A stretch of DNA of 64,000 nucleotides from Oscillospiraceae bacterium (GTDB lineage: Bacteria; Bacillota; Clostridia; Oscillospirales; Oscillospiraceae): the NCBI GenBank assembly GCA_017501695.1, contig JAFVWL010000005.1:1-64000 (forward strand), written 5' to 3'. Shown piece after piece: positions 33,019-41,576 of the stretch. The position numbers and the translations under genes were made by a program. Position 1 is the first letter of the stretch; each line of letters starts with the position of its first letter. The notes beneath the pieces are model-generated. The model saw only the letters and a list, made by a program, of their open reading frames with translations, did not search any database and had not been told where the DNA came from.

Positions 33019-34014
33019 TCAGGGCTGGGCGCTTCCGGTTTGGTTCTGCCGCCGGATCTGCTGCTGGCGGAGCAGGGGATAGCTGATGATTTCCCGTCCC
33101 TCAAGGTTCTCCCGGGCCAGCTCCACGGCAGTGATTTGGCTGTTTTCGTAGGTTTTGTAATAATAGATTCCCAGGTCGGTGTTGCAGCAGGATGAATAGG
33201 TGGTAAACTCATACAGTCTGCCCCGAATGTGAACCGGACCACGCTGCTGGGCCACACTGCCGAGAATGTGAAAAAACTGACTGACGGATTCCGCTTCCGA
33301 ATGACCGGAGACGGAATTCATCTTTGTGAATACGGCTCTGACAAAACGGGAAGCGGAGCTGAGATCACCGGGAATTCCAATGGATCCCATACCCCGGCTG
33401 TAGGGCTCCAGATCGATCCCTTTGGCGAAGCGGTTTTGGGCAGGCTCCCGGGTCACATTCAGATATTCCGTAAGCTTGTACATATGATAATCAAACGGAG
33501 GATTATTGGTCAGGACCCCTACGGGGTTTTCCCAGATTCGGAGTCCGTCCGCGAAAGGCTCCAGAGTGACACACCGATTCCGGTCACACAGGATCCAGTG
33601 GAGAGGAGACAGGGGGAGCGTTTTGCTGAAGGGCTCTCCAAGAATGGTGAGGCGCTTCAGCAGCGTCATTGCTTCCTCCATATTGGCACATTGACCCAGG
33701 ACCCAGGGTATCAGCTCATAGGGTGTGATATTATCCATTTCCGGAGATCCGTCCCCATAGACCGCAAGTCCGGGAAAACTCAGCCCTGCCATGCTCAGAC
33801 CCTTTTCATTGGTGGCATCGTAGTAGAGAGGGTAATTATCTTCCACAGCGGCCATGCCGATGATGGCATAATGGTGAGGGAGTTCCCCGGCTCTGCGAAA
33901 CCGGAAGGGATAGTTTCTGGGGGTTATGGTGACGGCCTCGTGATAGTGGTGCTCCAGGTCCAGATTTCGCCCGAAATAATGGTCTTTGGCGCGGTAGGTA
34001 ATGGCGGTACACAT
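33019..34014 (-). CDS. bsh: Choloylglycine hydrolase family protein, probable bile salt hydrolase
   Basis: 331 residues. The ATG at 34014 (AAGGAGG upstream) places Cys at position 2, the nucleophile exposed after Met removal. Other family residues: GRNLDLEHHY (Arg and Asp near 16-19), NEKGLSMAGLSFPG near 70-83, VLTNNPPFDYH (Asn near 170) and PGDLSSASRFVRA (Arg near 225). Length and loops suit bile salt hydrolases, which cleave glycine or taurine from conjugated bile acids; penicillin V acylase is the close alternative. No signal peptide, so it is intracellular. Single gene, divergent from the alpha/beta hydrolase. It supports a gut habitat. Confidence 0.88.
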   Translation of the reverse strand: MCTAITYRAKDHYFGRNLDLEHHYHEAVTITPRNYPFRFRRAGELPHHYAIIGMAAVEDNYPLYYDATNEKGLSMAGLSFPGLAVYGDGSPEMDNITPYELIPWVLGQCANMEEAMTLLKRLTILGEPFSKTLPLSPLHWILCDRNRCVTLEPFADGLRIWENPVGVLTNNPPFDYHMYKLTEYLNVTREPAQNRFAKGIDLEPYSRGMGSIGIPGDLSSASRFVRAVFTKMNSVSGHSEAESVSQFFHILGSVAQQRGPVHIRGRLYEFTTYSSCCNTDLGIYYYKTYENSQITAVELARENLEGREIISYPLLRQQQIRRQNQTGSAQP

Positions 34015-34122
34015 AATGATCAGCCTCCTTGCCCCTAGTATGTCACAGAATTCTGTTTCTACAGACAAGGCGAAAATAATTTCTGATTCTGCACAAACTA
34101 CCTCCAAAGATTGGGGGATAGA

Positions 34123-35064
34123 ATGATGGGTTATTTGTTGGCAGCGATCTTTGTGGTGCTGGTTCTTGGCTTATCTTACGGGTGCTATTGGGTGGCGTTC
34201 TACAATCCCGAAAGCCGTCACAAGGAAGCGGTAGTTACCATGGCAAACCGGGGAAACGTGAAGCAGGAAGCGCTGAATGAAAAAATGGAACGCACCCCTT
34301 ATGAACGGGTCTCAATCCGGTCAGAGGATGGGCTGCTGCTCAGCGCGCGGTACTATCATCTGCGGGACGGAGCGCCATTGCATATCCAGTTCCATGGATA
34401 CCGGGGCAGCGGTGTCCGGGATTTCAGCGCGGGAAACGATGTGGTGCGACGGGCCGGATACAACACTCTGGTGGTGGACCAGCGGGCCCATGGACTGAGC
34501 CAGGGCAATACCATGACCTTCGGGATCCTGGAACGGTATGACTGTTTGGCCTGGGCCCGCTACGCCCTGCAGCGGTTTGGGCCGGAAACAGCGGTATTTC
34601 TTTCCGGTGTGTCCATGGGCGCCGCTACGGTGCTCATGGCCTCCAATCTGGACCTGCCGGGAAATGTGGTAGGCATCATCGGGGATTGTCCCTATTCCAG
34701 TCCCCGGGGGATCATCCGGAAAATCTGTAGGGATATTCACATTCCCTGGGCATTGGTCAGCCCCTTTATGACATTGGGCGCCCTGGTGTTCGGCAGATTT
34801 CGACTGGGGCAGGAAAGCGCGGTTTCCGCCGTTAAAGAGGCGAAGATTCCAGTCCTTTTGATCCACGGGAAGGAGGACCGTTATATTCTGCCGGAAATGA
34901 GTGAGCAGATCCGCAGTAACTGCGCTTCGGAATGCTATCTGGAAATCTTTCCCGGCGCGGGACATGGGGGAAGCTGTCTGACGGATACACCGCGGTATGA
35001 AAGGGTGGTCCGGTCCTTCTGCGGTATCTGCCTGGACCGATGGGAAGCCCGAAAGGAGGAATGA
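34123..35064 (+). CDS. Alpha/beta hydrolase, membrane-anchored
   Basis: 313 residues. Residues 3-25 are a hydrophobic N-terminal anchor. The hydrolase core shows QFHGYRGSGVRDFS (oxyanion region), the nucleophile elbow GVSMGAATV (Ser near 164), LLIHGKEDRYI (acid) and GAGHGG (His near 288). This arrangement is typical of BAAT/prolyl-oligopeptidase-like serine hydrolases found widely in Firmicutes; the substrate is unknown. The start is ATG 34123 (or 34126) with GGGGG upstream. It is divergent from the bile salt hydrolase gene, but a shared function is not shown. Confidence 0.82.
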   Translation: MMGYLLAAIFVVLVLGLSYGCYWVAFYNPESRHKEAVVTMANRGNVKQEALNEKMERTPYERVSIRSEDGLLLSARYYHLRDGAPLHIQFHGYRGSGVRDFSAGNDVVRRAGYNTLVVDQRAHGLSQGNTMTFGILERYDCLAWARYALQRFGPETAVFLSGVSMGAATVLMASNLDLPGNVVGIIGDCPYSSPRGIIRKICRDIHIPWALVSPFMTLGALVFGRFRLGQESAVSAVKEAKIPVLLIHGKEDRYILPEMSEQIRSNCASECYLEIFPGAGHGGSCLTDTPRYERVVRSFCGICLDRWEARKEE

Positions 35065-35135
35065 TCATAATGCACAAAAAACGGGATTGGGGAATGGTGA
35101 GAACGGAAATTCTGATCCGGCAGCCGTATGTTCCG

Positions 35136-35164
35136 TTGACTTTCAGCCCTGAAATTGATATTCT
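35136..35164 (+). promoter_or_regulatory. Promoter of EIIA gene
   Basis: TTGACT (35136-35141), 17 bases, TATTCT (35159-35164), about 55 bases before the ATG. The 156-base gap between the hydrolase gene and EIIA holds this promoter. Confidence 0.6.
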
Positions 35165-35220
35165 TATGGAGAAGAAAAATATACTGTTCCATTGGAATAC
35201 GATAAAAAAGAGGGATTTTT

Positions 35221-35706
35221 ATGGGCCTGTTTGATATGTTTTTCCGCAAGCACACGGACCAGGTGGCTTCTCCCATGGCTGGTGTAACCTGTCCGGTCAG
35301 CGAGGTCAGCGACCCCACCTTCCGGGACGAGATCCTGGGCCCCGGTGTGGCCATTCGCCCCACTGAGGGCAGAGTTTATGCCCCCTGCGACGGTGTGATC
35401 GAGACGCTGGTGGAGTCCGGTCAGGCTGTTATTTTACGGTCCGATTTTGGTGCGGAAATTATGATCCATGTTGGCCTGGACACCGTCAGCCTGAAGGGCG
35501 AGCATTACATCATTTGCCGCGCTCAGGGGGAACGGGTTAAGCAGGGAGATTTGCTGTTGGAATTTGATTTGGATGCCATCATCGCGGCAGGCTATGATAT
35601 GGTCACTCCTGTTGTAATCTGCAACAGTCAGGATTTTTCTGTCGTCGATCCCTGCCTTGGCCGAACTGTGGTACCCGGTGATCCCATTATGGAATTGGGA
35701 AAATAA
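35221..35706 (+). CDS. PTS glucose-type EIIA domain protein
   Basis: 161 residues, a free-standing EIIA-Glc (Crr-like) domain. It shows ASPMAGVTCPVSEVSDPTF at the start, the region GPGVAIRPTEGRVYAPCDG, and the phosphorylated histidine in IMIHVGLDTVSLKG (near residue 80). It would receive phosphate from HPr and pass it to an EIIB-EIIC encoded elsewhere; no PTS permease is present in the window. It may also act as a regulator. RBS AAGAGGG. Terminated by a hairpin shared with the converging FUSC gene. Confidence 0.93.
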   Translation: MGLFDMFFRKHTDQVASPMAGVTCPVSEVSDPTFRDEILGPGVAIRPTEGRVYAPCDGVIETLVESGQAVILRSDFGAEIMIHVGLDTVSLKGEHYIICRAQGERVKQGDLLLEFDLDAIIAAGYDMVTPVVICNSQDFSVVDPCLGRTVVPGDPIMELGK

Positions 35707-35711
35707 ATAAG

Positions 35712-35743
35712 ACAGTGGGCAGCCTTTGCTGCCCACTGTTTTA
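35712..35743. terminator. Bidirectional terminator between EIIA and FUSC genes
   Basis: Stem ACAGTGGGCAGC/GCTGCCCACTGT, T-rich on both strands (TTTTAC on plus, TCTTATTT on minus). Confidence 0.8.
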
Positions 35744-36646
35744 CTGTTCCAACGCGTCCAGAAGCTCCTCCCGCAGGGTCAGAAGCTTGTTGATATGGTA
35801 ATTGATGATCAGGTCTTTTTCCTGGATAGAATCCCGGAAAAAGTCTGTTTTTATGTCGGCACCGCAGGCCTTCAGCCGGGTCAGGGTGGCACGGCTCAGG
35901 TGACCTGCCTGCCCCATATGGCAAAGGACCTCCATATGGGCTACCAACTGCCGGGCTTTCACGGCGCAGACCCGGAAGGTCTCAAGCTGCTTTTGCTGAC
36001 GGCTGTGGTCCCGGAGGAATTTCTGGTTGGAGAAGATAGCAAGCTGCCGGGCCATTTCATCGATTTTGACGGTCATCAGTTCCATATCGGGGAACACGTC
36101 GTCTCCGTCGTACATATCTTCCAGGAACCGGATCAGCTCCTTGTCCAGACTTTGGACCGTAGCACGGATCTGGGCACTGTTGTCATAGGGAAAGACCAGA
36201 GTATTGATGAGCATACCGATGAACAGGCCGATGGCGGTATCCCAGATCCGCCCCACGGCGTATTCCACCGGAGCGGCATCCGGGCTGGTGCACAGGATCA
36301 CCACGATCAGGCAGGCAAGGCTGGGAGAGAACCGGATACGGAAGTGGTTGTACAGGGTGATGACCACGATGATGCCAATACCGCAGGCTGCCAGGGGATG
36401 CAGGGGCAAAGCCAGCAGGACGATGCCCATGAAGGCACCGGAGATTACGCCAACGATCTGGGTCAGACAGGATTCCAGAGACTCCTTAAAGGAGGTCTGG
36501 ACCGCTGCCATGGCACCCAGCATGGCGAAGATCAGCCGGGAGTCGGTGGTGCCGTAGAAATACACGATAACCATGGACAGGATCACCGCCGCGGTGGTTT
36601 TGATGGTCCGCAGTCCAATCCGGATGTTGATCAGTTTTTTGAGCAT
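35741..36646 (-). CDS. FUSC/ArAE-family (aromatic acid exporter-like) membrane protein
   Basis: 301 residues. The N-terminal half has about six hydrophobic helices in three close pairs (residues about 14-155). The opening pattern RIGLRTIKTTAAVILSMVIV and GRIWDTAIGLFIGMLINTLVFP are typical of the aromatic acid exporter/FUSC family of clostridia (DUF939-like). The C-terminal half is a soluble helical domain (about 160-301). It is probably a transporter or a membrane-integrity protein; the substrate is unknown. RBS AAAGAGGT. It is 35 bases downstream of the DUF2079 gene, so the two may form one operon. Confidence 0.82.
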   Translation of the reverse strand: MLKKLINIRIGLRTIKTTAAVILSMVIVYFYGTTDSRLIFAMLGAMAAVQTSFKESLESCLTQIVGVISGAFMGIVLLALPLHPLAACGIGIIVVITLYNHFRIRFSPSLACLIVVILCTSPDAAPVEYAVGRIWDTAIGLFIGMLINTLVFPYDNSAQIRATVQSLDKELIRFLEDMYDGDDVFPDMELMTVKIDEMARQLAIFSNQKFLRDHSRQQKQLETFRVCAVKARQLVAHMEVLCHMGQAGHLSRATLTRLKACGADIKTDFFRDSIQEKDLIINYHINKLLTLREELLDALEQ

Positions 36647-36681
36647 GGAGTTACCTCTTTCAGAAATAGAAGCCGGGTCTT

Positions 36682-38541
36682 TTATTGTTCTTTTCGGTAG
36701 ATGACGATGATCTCGCCCAGACTTTCGTAAATTTCGTAGCCGTTGGCTTCCAGCAGCCGGGTAAGATTTTCGTAGCCGTTGTTTTGACCGCCGGTGGCAT
36801 AGCGTTTGTATTCGCTGGCTCCGTTCACGTTCAGTACAACATATTCTGTGGAAAGCACATGGTCCTTTTGGGCGTAGCGCACATCGTAGAGCACTTCACG
36901 CTGAGAAAGGTATGTGGTATAGAAGGTGGTGGCAGAGACGGAAGCGTCCTTGGGAACCGTATCCAAGGTGTCACGGACGCTTTGATAATACGCGCTGTAG
37001 CGCAGGGCGGTTTCCGTGTAGTATGTGATCTTGGGTACGACGGTCTGGGTAAAGAAAACAGCGGCAATTGCCACGGCGGCACCCAGGGCGGACAGCCGGT
37101 GCCAGTCGAGCTTCAGATCCGCCAGATTGACCACGGTCAGGTAAATGAGGCAGGCAGTGGAGCCGAAGGTATACTGGAAAAAAATGTCGTGCTGATAGGT
37201 ATAGTCGGACATCAGGTTCACAAGGACATAGGGAATCAGCAGGATGTAGCGCTCGTAGCGCCGGGTCAGCAGGGGAAGCCCCAGCAGGGGGATCAGGGTC
37301 TGACCCAGGAAGACCAGTTTTTCTGGGTCTACACATTCAAAGACCGCTTTCATGGGATTCATAAGCACGGCCTTGATCACGGTAAACAGAGAGGAAGATC
37401 CGTCATAAATAAAGTTGTCGTAGCGGTAGGTCATGACGCCGTCGCCGCTCTGAGCCAGGTATCCCGTGACCAGGAAGAACCAGACGATGGCTCCGGTGAA
37501 CAGGCCGATGCCTGTAATCAGGGGTTTCCAGCCCTCCTCACGAAGATGCAGGAGTGTGCGGACGATAAACCACAGGGCGATGACTGCTACGTAGACAGCC
37601 GCGTCCTCCTTGACCAGAAGGGTCAAGAGACCGGCGATTGCGGTGATGAGCGTGTTTTTTCGGTCGATTCCGTAAAACAGCCAGAGGATCAGAGGGGCTA
37701 GAAAACAGTTTTCGTGGATGTCATAGCTGGTGCCGCCGGCAAAGGCAGGCAAAAGCAGCAGCAGCGCGCAGGCCAGGGTCCGCTGGGGACCGGAAAGCCC
37801 GTGCTGCTTTCCAATGAGCCACAGGGGGATCACGGAGGATGCCAGCACCGCCGCCTGGAGGACCTGCAGTGTTGCCGGGGTGGGGAACAGGCAGTAAAAA
37901 GGCAGCATCAGATAGTAGATGGGGGATACATGGACCGCGAAGTGGGACAGCAGACCGTCCCGTTCCACGGTGGTCATGGGCAGGCCCGATTCCTTCATGT
38001 TGTGGAACATTTGGGCAAAGATGCCGAAGTCGTAGGTGGGCGTGCTGAAGGTGGTTACACGGCAAACGGTCCAGGCGCTGACCGCGGCGAAGAAGGCTGC
38101 CGCCAGGGCGGCGGTGATCCAGACCCAGCGCTTTTTGGCCTTCACCGGTTCCTCCGCACATTCCGGGGAGGAATCCCAACCGAAGCAGCCGTAGGCTGCC
38201 AGGATCACACCAATCAGACCGCAGGCAATCAGGAAGGGGAGGGTGTTGTTGCTGTAAACAGCGGAGGCGGACAGGACCAGGAACAGGATCACGATGGCCC
38301 AGGTTTCTGCCTTTTTGAGGTTATGGAACCGGGACAGCAGGGTCATTCCCCCAAAGCCCAGGGCGGTTACCGCCAGGACCCGCAGGAAGGACATCCGGGT
38401 CAGGCTTTCCAGACCGGACAGGACCCGGGAATCCATGCGCAGCAGAAGAAATTCCAATGTCACAGCCAGGAGCCAGCCAAATACAAGATGCCGGATCATG
38501 GCAGGGAATAGGGTTTTGCGTTTGCGTTTGAGTAAAGTCAT
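36682..38541 (-). CDS. DUF2079 multi-pass membrane protein, GT-C-like
   Basis: 619 residues with about thirteen hydrophobic helices. It contains YDFGIFAQMFHNMKESG (residues about 165-181) and LLSHFAVHVSPIYYLMLPFY, the pattern of DUF2079 proteins, which resemble GT-C glycosyltransferases that use polyprenyl-linked sugars. The C-terminal soluble segment (about 500-619) may be extracytoplasmic. Cell-envelope glycosylation is plausible but unproven. The start ATG has AAAGGG upstream. Upstream lies a hairpin-rich region. Confidence 0.8.
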   Translation of the reverse strand: MTLLKRKRKTLFPAMIRHLVFGWLLAVTLEFLLLRMDSRVLSGLESLTRMSFLRVLAVTALGFGGMTLLSRFHNLKKAETWAIVILFLVLSASAVYSNNTLPFLIACGLIGVILAAYGCFGWDSSPECAEEPVKAKKRWVWITAALAAAFFAAVSAWTVCRVTTFSTPTYDFGIFAQMFHNMKESGLPMTTVERDGLLSHFAVHVSPIYYLMLPFYCLFPTPATLQVLQAAVLASSVIPLWLIGKQHGLSGPQRTLACALLLLLPAFAGGTSYDIHENCFLAPLILWLFYGIDRKNTLITAIAGLLTLLVKEDAAVYVAVIALWFIVRTLLHLREEGWKPLITGIGLFTGAIVWFFLVTGYLAQSGDGVMTYRYDNFIYDGSSSLFTVIKAVLMNPMKAVFECVDPEKLVFLGQTLIPLLGLPLLTRRYERYILLIPYVLVNLMSDYTYQHDIFFQYTFGSTACLIYLTVVNLADLKLDWHRLSALGAAVAIAAVFFTQTVVPKITYYTETALRYSAYYQSVRDTLDTVPKDASVSATTFYTTYLSQREVLYDVRYAQKDHVLSTEYVVLNVNGASEYKRYATGGQNNGYENLTRLLEANGYEIYESLGEIIVIYRKEQ

Positions 38542-38802
38542 AAACAGGACCCTTTCGGTGGAAAATCAAGAGAAATGGTTATGAAATCTTGACGAATGCC
38601 GAAGTGAAGTATGCACATCACTTCGCAGATTTTTACTGATTTCCGGATGTTGCTGCGTGTCTTCATGATTTCTGTCCACACCCACAAGGGGTGCGTCCTG
38701 AAATCATGGGATTCTGCCCCCGGGCTAAAAAAGTGTCCACCGGACACTTTTTTACCCAGCCTTCGGCTGGGCCGCCCTCTTCGAATCCCATCACGCGATT
38801 AA
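38542..38802. other. Non-coding gap with hairpins between DUF2079 gene and tRNA-Pro(CGG)
   Basis: No credible gene. It contains a bidirectional hairpin terminator (38727-38753) and a small CCCAGCC/GGCTGGG hairpin (38755-38771). A short TTCGAATCCC stretch near 38778-38788 recalls a tRNA T-loop, but no cloverleaf can be built around it. Confidence 0.5.
38727..38753. terminator. Bidirectional hairpin terminator
   Basis: Perfect 12-bp stem AAAAAAGTGTCC/GGACACTTTTTT with loop ACC; T tract on both strands. Confidence 0.7.
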
Positions 38803-38838
38803 AAAACCGACGACCGCCGATGCGGTCGCCGGTTTTTT
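38803..38838 (-). terminator. Terminator of tRNA-Pro(CGG)
   Basis: Stem of about 11 bp (CCGGCGACCGC/GCGGTCGTCGG, one G-T pair) with A tract before and TTTTTT after on the minus strand, directly downstream of the tRNA. Confidence 0.8.
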
Positions 38839-38914
38839 GGTCGGAGTGTCGGGATTCGAACCCGAGGCCTCTTGGACCCGAACCAAGCGCGATACCAAAC
38901 TTCGCCACACCCCG
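38838..38914 (-). tRNA. tRNA-Pro (anticodon CGG)
   Basis: 77-nt cloverleaf: acceptor CGGGGTG/CACTCCG, encoded CCA, T-loop TTCGAAT, anticodon stem CTTGG/CCAAG with loop TTCGGGT, giving anticodon CGG with G37. Close relative of the tRNA at 44573-44649. Confidence 0.95.
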
Positions 38915-38925
38915 ATAGCTGGAAT

Positions 38926-38954
38926 ATTATAATTGAAAAAGTGCCGGTTGTCAA
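38926..38954 (-). promoter_or_regulatory. Promoter of tRNA-Pro(CGG)
   Basis: Perfect TTGACA (38954-38949), 17 bases, perfect TATAAT (38931-38926). Confidence 0.9.
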
Positions 38955-39004
38955 GTGCTGGAATCCGGTTCCCGAACATAGGATATGAATCAGGAGGGAT
39001 ATTT

Positions 39005-39295
39005 ATGAGCTATGCCATTCACTACGGTCCTGAAAGAAAAGGACCGGAGCTGAAACCGTCAAAAAGCGGAAACTATGTACTTGCACTTCTGGTCCTGGGG
39101 GCGGTTGTTGCCGGGGCAGCGCTTTGGCCCCAGGGTGTCCAGGCTCTGCGGCTGGCCCTGTGTCCCTGGCTGGATCAGGATTTGGTGTCTGCCTGGAGCG
39201 ATATGGTGGCCCAGGTCCGGGAGGGAACAAGCGTTGTCCAGGCAGTTACGGCATTCTGCCGGGAAGTAATTTTTAATGCGGGGAGCCTGGTCTGA
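39005..39295 (+). CDS. Small single-pass membrane protein preceding the M50 protease
   Basis: 96 residues from the ATG at 39005 with AGGAGGG upstream. A short basic N-terminus is followed by a hydrophobic segment (about 22-42) and an amphipathic C-terminal half. No family recognised. The gene overlaps the start of the M50 protease gene by 20 bases, so the two are translationally coupled and may interact. The arrangement of a small membrane protein before an S2P-like protease recalls SpoIVFA-SpoIVFB in sporulation. The sequence does not carry the M23 domain of SpoIVFA, so this is only an analogy. Confidence 0.65.
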   Translation: MSYAIHYGPERKGPELKPSKSGNYVLALLVLGAVVAGAALWPQGVQALRLALCPWLDQDLVSAWSDMVAQVREGTSVVQAVTAFCREVIFNAGSLV

Positions 39296-39710
39296 ACCCC
39301 GGCTGTGGGTGGAACCCGGGACGATGCTGGTTCTGGCACTGGTGGTTTTGCTGGTTCCCCTGCGGTGGCTTCTGGCTTGGGTGCTCAGCGTCAGCGTCCA
39401 TGAACTGGGGCATTTGCTGGCGGTAAAGCTGCTTGGCATTCCGGTGTATCGGGTCATATTCGGTGTTTCCGGGGCAAGAATTGAGACGGCACCCATGGAA
39501 CCGGGGCAGGAGCTTCTGTGTGCGCTGGCAGGACCGTTGGCTGGGTTGGGTCTGATTTTTCTGGGGCGCTGGCTTCCCGTGAGCGCCATTTGCGCGTTTT
39601 TTCATACCCTGGTCAATTGCCTGCCCTTTGGAAATCTGGATGGGGGCCGGGTTCTGAGGTGCATCCTGCGAAAAATTCCTTGCAAACAGGAGAAAGACGG
39701 GTTACAATAG
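39276..39710 (+). CDS. Small M50-family (site-2-protease-like) membrane metalloprotease
   Basis: 144 residues, shorter than most M50 proteins. It has the zinc motif HELGH (residues about 43-47) in a hydrophobic helix and the second motif NLDGG (about 120-124), with helices at 16-36, 40-55, 82-98 and 100-116. Both catalytic motifs are intact, so it is probably an active minimal intramembrane protease core, related to SpoIVFB-type enzymes. ATG 39276 lies inside the upstream gene; a weak GGGAAG precedes it. The target is unknown. The next gene starts 27 bases later. Confidence 0.78.
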   Translation: MRGAWSEPRLWVEPGTMLVLALVVLLVPLRWLLAWVLSVSVHELGHLLAVKLLGIPVYRVIFGVSGARIETAPMEPGQELLCALAGPLAGLGLIFLGRWLPVSAICAFFHTLVNCLPFGNLDGGRVLRCILRKIPCKQEKDGLQ

Positions 39711-39737
39711 GGCTACCAATGATAAAGAGGTATGGTT

Positions 39738-41576
39738 ATGACCGAATTGCTGAAACGGATTCTTCCCACGGTGCAAAAGCCGGCCCGCTACACCGGCGGA
39801 GAATTCAACGAAATCAAAAAGGATCTTGCGTCTGTCCGGGTCCGGGTGGCCTTCTGTTTCCCGGATACCTATGAGATCGGTATGTCCAACCTGGGCATGC
39901 GGATTCTTTACGGAGTAATGAACGAAATGGATGGGGTCTGGTGCGAGCGGGTATTCACTCCCTGGGCGGATATGGAGCAGGCAATGGTGGAGAATCATCT
40001 GCCCCTGTGGGCTCTGGAAAGCCAGGACCCGGTGAAGGACTTTGACATGATCGCTTTCACCATCGGCTATGAAATGTGCTACACCAACATCCTCAATATG
40101 CTCCGGTTGGCAGGCTTGCCCCTGCATTCCAGGGACCGGAACGATCTGAAGAATATCGTTTTCGCCGGCGGTGTCTGTGCCTATAACCCGGAACCCCTGG
40201 CGGATTTTATTGATTTCTTCTCTCTTGGTGAGGGTGAGGAGATCACCGTGGAGATCGTAAGTCTCTATGACCGGGCTAAGGCGGAGGGCTGGACCAAGGA
40301 GGCTTTCCTGCTGGAGGTGGCGAAGATTCCCGGTGTCTATGTGCCGTCCTTCTATCGCCATGAGTACGCCGAAGACGGGACCCTGGCCCGGATCGTTCCC
40401 CTGGTGGAGGGTGTTCCCACGAAATTTACCAAGCGGATCGTGGAGGACCTGGACAAGGCCTACTGGCCTACGAAAATGATCGTGCCCTCCACAGAGATCG
40501 TCCATGACCGGGCCAACCTGGAGGTCTTCCGGGGCTGTATCCGGGGATGCCGGTTCTGCCAGGCGGGCTTTTCCTGCCGTCCGGTCCGGCGCAAAAGCGC
40601 CAAGGTCCTGTTTGATCAGGCTGTGGAGACTATGGAGGACTCCGGACATAATGAGCTGACCCTGTCCAGCCTGTCCACCTCGGATTTCCGGGGGCTGAAG
40701 GAGCTGACGGATGATCTGATTCCGTACTGCGCGGATCACAAGATCAATCTTTCCGTGCCCTCCCTCCGGGCGGACAACTTCTCCCGGGACTTGATGGAAC
40801 GGCTCCAGACCGTCCGCAAGAGCGGTCTGACCTTCGCTCCCGAAGCCGGTACTCAGCGGCTCCGGGATGTGATCAACAAAAATCTGACCGAAGAAGAGAT
40901 CCTCACCACCTGTGCCAACGCCTTCTCCGGCGGCTGGAACAATGTAAAGCTCTATTTCATGCTGGGCCTGCCCACAGAGACCGACGAGGATGTGCTGGGC
41001 ATCGCGGACCTGGTCTATAAGGTCATCAAGACCTGGCAGGCCAACGCGGTGAATAAGAAACGGGGCTTGCGGGTCCACGTTGCCACGGCCTTCTTTGTAC
41101 CCAAGCCCCATACTCCCTTCCAGTGGGAAAAGCAGATCACCCCGGAGGAATACCTGCGGCGGTGCCGTCTGCTGAAGAGCCATTTCTATTCCAAGTCCAT
41201 TACCTATGACTATCACGGGCCGGATCTGAGCCGGCTGGAAGCCGTGTTTGCCCGGGGTGACCGCCGGGTGGGTCCTGTTATTGAGGAAGCTATGAACCGG
41301 GGTGCCAAGCTGGACGGCTGGGACGAGTTTTTCAATTACAGCTACTGGGTGGATGCCTTTGATGCCTGCGGTGTGGATATGGAATACTATACCACCCGGG
41401 GCTTTGGAGAGGACGAGCTTCTTCCTTGGGATCCCATGGATGTGGGCGTGACCAAGCGGTTCCTGCAACTGGAGCGGAAACGGGCCTACGAAGCCAAGGT
41501 AACCCCGGACTGCCGGGAGGGCTGCGCCGGCTGCGGCGCCAACTGCCTGCTGAAGGAGGTGGACTGCGATGCCTAG
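39738..41576 (+). CDS. B12-binding-like radical SAM protein (TIGR03960 family)
   Basis: 612 residues. The N-terminal region (about 30-180) resembles a cobalamin-binding Rossmann domain (FCFPDTYEIGMSNLGMRIL). The radical SAM motif CIRGCRFCQAG (Cx3Cx2C type) lies near residues 268-278 and binds a 4Fe-4S cluster and SAM. A C-terminal Cys cluster (CREGCAGCGANCLL) ends the protein. The family is regularly followed by a DUF2344 protein, as here. The reaction is not established to my knowledge. The start is ATG 39738, since AAAGAGG lies 7 bases upstream; the ATG at 39732 is too close. Confidence 0.9.
   Translation: MTELLKRILPTVQKPARYTGGEFNEIKKDLASVRVRVAFCFPDTYEIGMSNLGMRILYGVMNEMDGVWCERVFTPWADMEQAMVENHLPLWALESQDPVKDFDMIAFTIGYEMCYTNILNMLRLAGLPLHSRDRNDLKNIVFAGGVCAYNPEPLADFIDFFSLGEGEEITVEIVSLYDRAKAEGWTKEAFLLEVAKIPGVYVPSFYRHEYAEDGTLARIVPLVEGVPTKFTKRIVEDLDKAYWPTKMIVPSTEIVHDRANLEVFRGCIRGCRFCQAGFSCRPVRRKSAKVLFDQAVETMEDSGHNELTLSSLSTSDFRGLKELTDDLIPYCADHKINLSVPSLRADNFSRDLMERLQTVRKSGLTFAPEAGTQRLRDVINKNLTEEEILTTCANAFSGGWNNVKLYFMLGLPTETDEDVLGIADLVYKVIKTWQANAVNKKRGLRVHVATAFFVPKPHTPFQWEKQITPEEYLRRCRLLKSHFYSKSITYDYHGPDLSRLEAVFARGDRRVGPVIEEAMNRGAKLDGWDEFFNYSYWVDAFDACGVDMEYYTTRGFGEDELLPWDPMDVGVTKRFLQLERKRAYEAKVTPDCREGCAGCGANCLLKEVDCDA

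Noticed and set aside
35061..35234. Possible small gene of about 54-57 codons after the alpha/beta hydrolase, with AAGGAGG upstream
   Set aside because: It contains the EIIA promoter and its last codons are the EIIA ribosome site; no domain or hydrophobic pattern. More likely the untranslated region of EIIA.
38772..38800. tRNA-like fragment (TTCGAATCCC) near the tRNA-Pro(CGG) terminator
   Set aside because: Only a T-loop-like string; no acceptor, anticodon or D-arm pairing can be built.
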